From the NCBI GenBank assembly GCA_937864535.1, contig CALMJS010000017.1, forward strand, positions 62,001 through 126,000: a stretch of 64,000 bases of DNA, given 5' to 3'. The notes beneath the pieces are model-generated. The model was not told where the DNA came from and did no database searches. It worked only from the letters and a program-made list of their open reading frames with translations. Of the stretch, positions 56,169-64,000 are shown in pieces. Source of the stretch: an uncultured Paracoccaceae bacterium (GTDB lineage: Bacteria > Pseudomonadota > Alphaproteobacteria > Rhodobacterales > Rhodobacteraceae). The position numbers and the translations under genes are program-made. The first letter of the stretch is position 1. Every line of letters begins with the position of its first letter.

Positions 56169-56269
56169 ATTGTCTGTCATGACGGGGTTTGGTCTGGCGG
56201 CGCCCCTGTTGGGGGTTCAGGGACGCCTTGGATCTGGTCGGCGACTGGATCACCGACTAGACCTTTCCC

Positions 56270-56815
56270 TTACATCTTGGGGGTCAGAACCGCGTCGATG
56301 ACGTGGATCACGCCGTTGGACTGCATCACGTCGGCGATGGTGACATGGGCTGCGGTGCCGTTCTCATCGGTCAGCGTGACAACGCCGTCCATCAGGGTCG
56401 CGGTCAGGGTACAACCGCCCAGGGTCGGGACAGCATGGGCGCCGCCGTCACCTTCGATCATGCCGATCAGGGCTTCGGCCATCACCGAGGCACCAACCAC
56501 GTGGCAGGTCAGGACCTTGATCAGCGTGTCCTTGTTTTCCGGCATCAGCAGGGTGTCGACGGTGCCGGCGGGCAGGGCGGCAAAGGCGTCATTGGTGGGG
56601 GCAAACACGGTGAACGGGCCTTCGCCTTGCAGCGTTTCAACCAGTCCTGCGGCCTGAACGGCAGCAACCAGCGTGGTGTGGTCGGCCGAGTTCACGGCGT
56701 TTTCCACGATGTTCTTGTCCGCATACATTGCGGCGCCACCGACCATCGGGTTTTCCGCCATAGCGGCGAACGGCAGGGCGGTGATCAGGGCAACAGTCGA
56801 CAGAAAGGTCTTCAT
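56270..56815 (-). CDS. Secreted fasciclin (FAS1) domain protein
   Basis: The 181-residue protein has a signal peptide (MKTFLSTVALITALPFAAMA) and one FAS1 domain: DHTTLVAAVQAAGL (about 45-58), the H1 box FTVFAPTNDAFAALP (about 67-81), and the H2 box with VIHVIDAVLTP at the C-terminus. FAS1 proteins act in cell adhesion. The ATG at 56815 has AAGGAAA upstream; an in-frame ATG at 56833 is possible. It is a single gene, convergent with the pgi operon. Confidence 0.9.
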   Translation of the reverse strand: MKTFLSTVALITALPFAAMAENPMVGGAAMYADKNIVENAVNSADHTTLVAAVQAAGLVETLQGEGPFTVFAPTNDAFAALPAGTVDTLLMPENKDTLIKVLTCHVVGASVMAEALIGMIEGDGGAHAVPTLGGCTLTATLMDGVVTLTDENGTAAHVTIADVMQSNGVIHVIDAVLTPKM

Positions 56816-56954
56816 CGGATTTTCCTTATCCATTGGGTTTGTATGCCAAGGATACGGGGCTACCCCTTCGGTTAGATCAGTCCGATAAGTCACATCTCAG
56901 TCACATGTTTTTGCGCGGGCCAAGTTTGACTTTGGCCCGACGCAGGCTATGCGG

Positions 56955-57302
56955 TCAGACCGCCGCCGTCACGATGATCTCGACCAGATAGTCGGGGGTG
57001 GCCAGTTTGGCCTCGCCGGTCCAGCGCGCCGGACAATGACCTGCGGGAACCCAGGTGTCCCAAACGCCGTTCATCTCGGCAAAGGTGGCCATGTCGGCCA
57101 GCCAGATCTGGGCGGTCAGGATGCGGGTCTTGTCGGTGCCGCAAGCCGCCAGCAGGCGGTCCACCTCGGCCAGAACGGCACGGGTTTGCTCGGCGACCGA
57201 GGCCCCCGGTGCGCCCACTTGCCCGGCCAGATAGGCCATGCCGTTGTGAACGACGGCCTGGCTCATGCGGGGGCCACATTCGATACGTGTGATTTCGGAC
57301 AT
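56955..57302 (-). CDS. RidA/YjgF-family deaminase-like protein
   Basis: This 115-residue protein has the RidA pattern: MSQAVVHNGMAYLAGQVG at the N-terminus, a conserved CPARWTGEAKL with the catalytic Arg, and the glutamate in LVEIIVTA at the end. RidA hydrolyses reactive 2-aminoacrylate-type enamines. The start at 57302 is chosen because the upstream frame runs through the tRNA-Gly antisense region. Confidence 0.88.
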   Translation of the reverse strand: MSEITRIECGPRMSQAVVHNGMAYLAGQVGAPGASVAEQTRAVLAEVDRLLAACGTDKTRILTAQIWLADMATFAEMNGVWDTWVPAGHCPARWTGEAKLATPDYLVEIIVTAAV

Positions 57303-57383
57303 CAGACTCTCCGTTGAATACTGAGACGCTGATAGCCGCAGATGCGGGTCTGATCCAGACCGAGCGTTCCAATTTTGAGAGGC

Positions 57384-57457
57384 TGGAGCGGGTAGCGGGA
57401 ATCGAACCCGCGCCAAGAGCTTGGGAAGCTCGTGTGATACCATTTCACCATACCCGC
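57384..57457 (-). tRNA. tRNA-Gly (anticodon CCC)
   Basis: The 74-base tRNA has acceptor GCGGGTA with TACCCGC, D-stem GTGA/TCAC, anticodon loop TTCCCAA on a GAGC/GCTC stem, T-arm GCGGG-TTCGATT-CCCGC, and encoded CCA. The anticodon is CCC, reading GGG. It lies between the RidA-like and the corrinoid-activator genes, all on the minus strand. Confidence 0.95.
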
Positions 57458-57515
57458 GCAGGGCCTGACGTAATCTGCCGCGTTGGCAGCGTCAAGCCCT
57501 CAATCGCGCAGAAGT

Positions 57516-61183
<3,668 letters not shown>

Positions 61184-61184
<1 letters not shown>

Positions 61185-61972
61185 TGCTGGCCGACGGGAT
61201 CGCAAGGCTGACTATTCCCGAGGGCGAGATTTTCGCCCTCACCGACGGGGCCGGCACGTTCGGCCCCGATGTGTTTCCGACAGTCTCGGACGAGGCGCGC
61301 GCGGACCTGCTCGCGCGTGCTGGCGAAACCGAGGTTCGGACTGAATTCAACGCCTATTTGTTGCGGCTGCACGGCCAGCCTTTGACCTTGGTCGATACCG
61401 GCTGCGGCACGCTGTTCGGGCCCGGTTGTGGCCGGGTGCCGGGTTTGCTGGCCGCATTGGGCGTGCAACCGGGTGACATCGGCAGGATCATATTCACCCA
61501 CCTGCACCGCGACCATGTCGGCGGCGCGGTCTACGCCGATGGGCTAGCCTACCCGAATGCAGAAATCGTCCTGTCACAGGCCGAGGCGGAGTTCTGGCAG
61601 GGCAAGGACGCGACGGCGGGCGAATTTCTGGCGCAGGTCGCACCGCGCACCGTCACCGACGGCCAAGAGATTGCGCCCGGTGTCACGGCGTGGATGCTGC
61701 CGGGCCATACGCCGGGTCATATGGGGCTGCGGATCGGGCAGGTCGCCTTTGTCGGGGATATCCTGCATTCGGTTGCGATGCAGGCCGCCGCGCCCGAGAC
61801 CTGCACCAAGTTTGACAGCGATCCACAGATTGCCATTGCCTCGCGCCGCGCGGCGCTGTCCTTGGCCGCTGCGCAGGACCTGACCGTGATCGGGAGCCAC
61901 TTCCTCGCGCCGATGAAATTCGCCAAGGCCAGTGGACAGGGCGATGGCTATGCTCTGGTGCCTGTCGCATGA
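61184..61972 (+). CDS. MBL-fold metallohydrolase
   Basis: The 262-residue protein has the metallo-beta-lactamase zinc motif THLHRDHVGG (H106, H108, D110, H111), a later GHTPGHMG (about 178-185) and FVGDILH. These supply the other ligands. It resembles lactonase-type MBL proteins, but substrate is unknown. Its ATG overlaps the guaB stop (TGATG), and the rsmB-like gene overlaps it by four bases. Confidence 0.85.
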
Positions 61973-63117
61973 CCCCGGCGGCGCGGATCGCAGCGGCGAT
62001 TGACATTCTGGATGCGGTATTGGCGGGCCAACCGGCCGAGGCCGCGCTGATCAATTGGGGGCGGGCGTCACGCTTTGCCGGGTCCAAGGATCGGGCGGCG
62101 GTGCGCGACCACGTCTATGACGGGTTGCGGCGGCGTCGGTCGGCGGCGGCCCTTGGTGGAGCCGAGACCGGTCGCGGTATCATGCTGGGTGTGTTGCGGT
62201 CGCAAGGCGCGGACATCGAGACGATTTTTACCGGTCAGGGCCATGCGCCGGCTGTCCTGTCCCCCGCCGACACCGGACGCGATCCGGTCGGGGCAGAGGC
62301 CGTGGATTGGCCCGAGTGGCTCTGGCCCCATCTGGTCGCGGGCTGGGGCGAGGATGCGGCAGCTATCGCCGCGGCCCAACAGGACCGCGCTCCGGTCTTT
62401 GTGCGGGTCAATATCGCCCGGACCACACGGGAGGCAGTCGTGGCGTCCTTGGCAGACGAGGGAAATGCTGCGGTCCCGCATCCTGTTGCGACGGCCCTCA
62501 AAATCACCGACAACGCGCGGAAACTCCAAACCTCGATCGCCTATGACGCGGGTTGGATCGAGATGCAGGATGCGTCGTCTCAGGCGGCAATCGCTGCGCT
62601 GGATGTGACCAAGGGCCAAACCGTTTTGGACTATTGCGCGGGCGGTGGTGGCAAGTCGCTGGCCTTGGCCGCGCTGGGGGCGCGGGTCACGGCCCATGAC
62701 GCCGATCCTCGCCGGATGAAAGACATCGAGCCGCGCGCACAGCGGGCCAAAACCCGGATCGAAATCCTGTCCAAGGTGCCCGGCGGGCGGCTGTTCGATC
62801 TGGTTTTCTGTGATGCGCCATGTAGCGGCAGCGGAACATGGCGACGTACGCCGGACGCCAAGTGGAAGTTCGACGCCAAAAGGTTGAGTGACCTCACCGC
62901 GATTCAGGGGCAAATTCTCGATAATGTAGTCGGTTCTGTGGCCATCGGCGGGCGGCTGGCCTATGCGACCTGTTCGGTGTTGCCGCAGGAAAATCAGCAG
63001 GTTGTCGAAGGTTTTGTTGCCCGCCATTCGGGGTGGAGTGTGGTGAAAACTCTCTCGTTGCGGCCCGGAGAGGATGGCGACGGGTTTTATCTCGCGATTC
63101 TCGAACACAACCCTTGA
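61969..63117 (+). CDS. RsmB/NOP-type RNA cytosine-C5 methyltransferase
   Basis: This 382-residue protein methylates RNA cytosines with SAM. The SAM-binding motif is YCAGGGGKSLALAA (222-235). The two cysteines of the family mechanism are C285 in DAPCSGSGTWRR and C335 in YATCSVLPQEN. An N-terminal region of about 200 residues resembles NusB-like/linker domains. In E. coli RsmB modifies C967 of 16S rRNA; the target here is inferred. It ends 53 bp before the sensor gene region. Confidence 0.88.
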   Translation: MTPAARIAAAIDILDAVLAGQPAEAALINWGRASRFAGSKDRAAVRDHVYDGLRRRRSAAALGGAETGRGIMLGVLRSQGADIETIFTGQGHAPAVLSPADTGRDPVGAEAVDWPEWLWPHLVAGWGEDAAAIAAAQQDRAPVFVRVNIARTTREAVVASLADEGNAAVPHPVATALKITDNARKLQTSIAYDAGWIEMQDASSQAAIAALDVTKGQTVLDYCAGGGGKSLALAALGARVTAHDADPRRMKDIEPRAQRAKTRIEILSKVPGGRLFDLVFCDAPCSGSGTWRRTPDAKWKFDAKRLSDLTAIQGQILDNVVGSVAIGGRLAYATCSVLPQENQQVVEGFVARHSGWSVVKTLSLRPGEDGDGFYLAILEHNP

Positions 63118-63206
63118 TTGTTTTTCCGCAAGGCGATTAGCTCGGTCCTGTTAACTTTGAATTAACTGCAATGGCGCATGTTGTTTCGAAGGATAAGGGG
63201 ACTCGC

Positions 63207-64000
63207 GTGCCATCAGGACTTGTTCGGAAATACTCGGCTCAGACTTTGGGGCTTGGTGGGGTGCTGGCTCTGGCGGGACTTTCGCTAGCCCTGACCCAAG
63301 AGGCGCATTTGCGTCTGGGGCTGATGATTTTTGCCGGGGTCTTGATCTGCGTCGTGCTGTTCTTTGGCATCCGGCGGGCTTTGGCTGCGTTTCTGCGCAG
63401 GGTGATCGATGATCATCTGGGCGATCTGATCTTGGCCGAGGATGCTGCGTCGATCCTGACCGACGATCAGGGCCGCGTCATCGCGCGAAATCATGCCGCG
63501 ACCGACCTGTCCGGACCGGATGTCGCGCAGGTTTCGGATATTTTGGGCAGGTATTTTGCCAATCCCGTTGCCACCGCCCTGCGTTTCCAGCACCACGCCA
63601 TGAGCGGGCGACAGGTCACAGAATCCGTCACCACGCGCTCTGGCTCTTATGCGGTCAGCGTCGCGCGGGCAGGGGCGCAACGGTTCATGTGGCAATTCAC
63701 GCCGATCCGCACACCGCAATCCGAGGTCGCGACGGTATTTCCGATGCTCACCGCCGGACCGACGGGCACGATTTTGTTCATGAACGACGAGTTTCGCAGC
63801 CTCGTCGGCGGGAGAGCAAAAAACTTGCAGGCCATCTTTGGCCCTGCCGAACCGCAGTCCGGACGGATCGTGACCGTGACCACGGTAAACGGGCCAATGG
63901 CCTGCATGACGGTGGTGATCCACGCCTCGGGCGGGCGCAGAGAAGTGGTTTTGTTGCCCGGTGCCGCTGTGCCAACGCCGGCATTGGCCAGTTGGGACGC
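63207..64000 (+). CDS. PAS-domain membrane sensor, probably a histidine kinase such as CckA (3' end beyond the window)
   Basis: An open frame from a GTG at 63207 (AAGGGGAC upstream) continues past the right edge. An in-frame ATG at 63171 without a ribosome site is possible. The N-terminus has two hydrophobic segments (about residues 14-29 and 38-55), then a PAS-like ILTDDQGRVIARNHAATDL (about 83-101) and another, GPTGTILFMNDEFRSLV (about 180). This fits the two-TM, multi-PAS start of CckA-type kinases, but the kinase domain itself is outside the window, so the identity is inferred. Confidence 0.6.
   Translation, partial: MPSGLVRKYSAQTLGLGGVLALAGLSLALTQEAHLRLGLMIFAGVLICVVLFFGIRRALAAFLRRVIDDHLGDLILAEDAASILTDDQGRVIARNHAATDLSGPDVAQVSDILGRYFANPVATALRFQHHAMSGRQVTESVTTRSGSYAVSVARAGAQRFMWQFTPIRTPQSEVATVFPMLTAGPTGTILFMNDEFRSLVGGRAKNLQAIFGPAEPQSGRIVTVTTVNGPMACMTVVIHASGGRREVVLLPGAAVPTPALASWD

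Overview
The window looks like chromosomal DNA from an alphaproteobacterium of the Rhodobacteraceae (Roseobacter/Rhodobacter group). Coding regions are GC-rich. The gene set fits this family: an Entner-Doudoroff (ED) pathway, an iscR-led suf operon whose IscR lacks the classical cysteine triad, an Irr/ICE-type operator, DUF6477- and DUF6456-like genes, a CbiD/CobK cobalamin route, and a short intergenic repeat ending in a GAGGTATTTGGGGAAAGATGAA-like block that I associate with this family. No phage, IS element, CRISPR array or rRNA was seen, and no gene-free stretch exceeds 300 bp.

Layout. 1-4.5 kb: an RlmI-like rRNA methyltransferase cut by the left edge, a lipoprotein, and edd-eda. 4.5-8.8 kb (minus strand): P-loop ATPase, metA, alpha/beta hydrolase, ppk2, tetR. 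8.9-14 kb: two DMT exporters, a frameshifted FadL-like outer-membrane protein, a monooxygenase-fold protein and guaA. 14-19 kb: a non-pyrrolysine MttB-like methyltransferase, a DUF6477-like gene, a DUF6456-like HTH regulator, a peroxiredoxin and lipA. 19-24.4 kb (minus strand): typA, an SMR pump, a YitT protein, a tandem-HD protein, a small unknown gene and a hydrolase. 24.4-32.7 kb: the suf operon (iscR, nifS-like, sufB, ybjQ-like, fkbM-like, sufC, sufD, yip1-like, sufS). 32.7-40.9 kb: tRNA-Arg(CCG), an RTX protein, eno, a DMT exporter, a GNAT protein, a 41-codon ORF, tyrS, anmK, an OmpA-like barrel and a DUF1697 gene. 40.9-44.9 kb: a cysteine-rich leader ORF, cysS, cimA and an NDUFAF6-like protein. 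44.9-51.5 kb: MFS-cobB-cobA diverging from cbiD-cobK-alkA-esterase. 51.7-56.2 kb: an HNH protein and zwf-pgl-pgi. 56.2-64 kb: fasciclin, RidA-like, tRNA-Gly(CCC), a corrinoid-activating ferredoxin/ASKHA protein, guaB, an MBL protein, an RsmB-like methyltransferase, and a PAS sensor cut by the right edge.

How the parts fit. zwf, pgl, pgi, edd and eda together form a complete glucose-6-phosphate-to-ED route, and both operons carry a closely similar LacI-type palindrome just upstream of their first gene. The suf operon promoter carries an ICE palindrome, so Irr and IscR probably both sense iron there. The cobalamin genes, the MttB-like enzyme and the corrinoid activator point to a B12-dependent methyl-transfer pathway.

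The most novel candidate is a 14-residue leader ORF with three Cys codons directly before cysS, followed by mutually exclusive hairpins. This looks like translation-dependent control of cysteinyl-tRNA synthetase. The cysS gene itself contains an internal block of about 0.4 kb at roughly 45% G+C by hand count, which suggests a mosaic gene.
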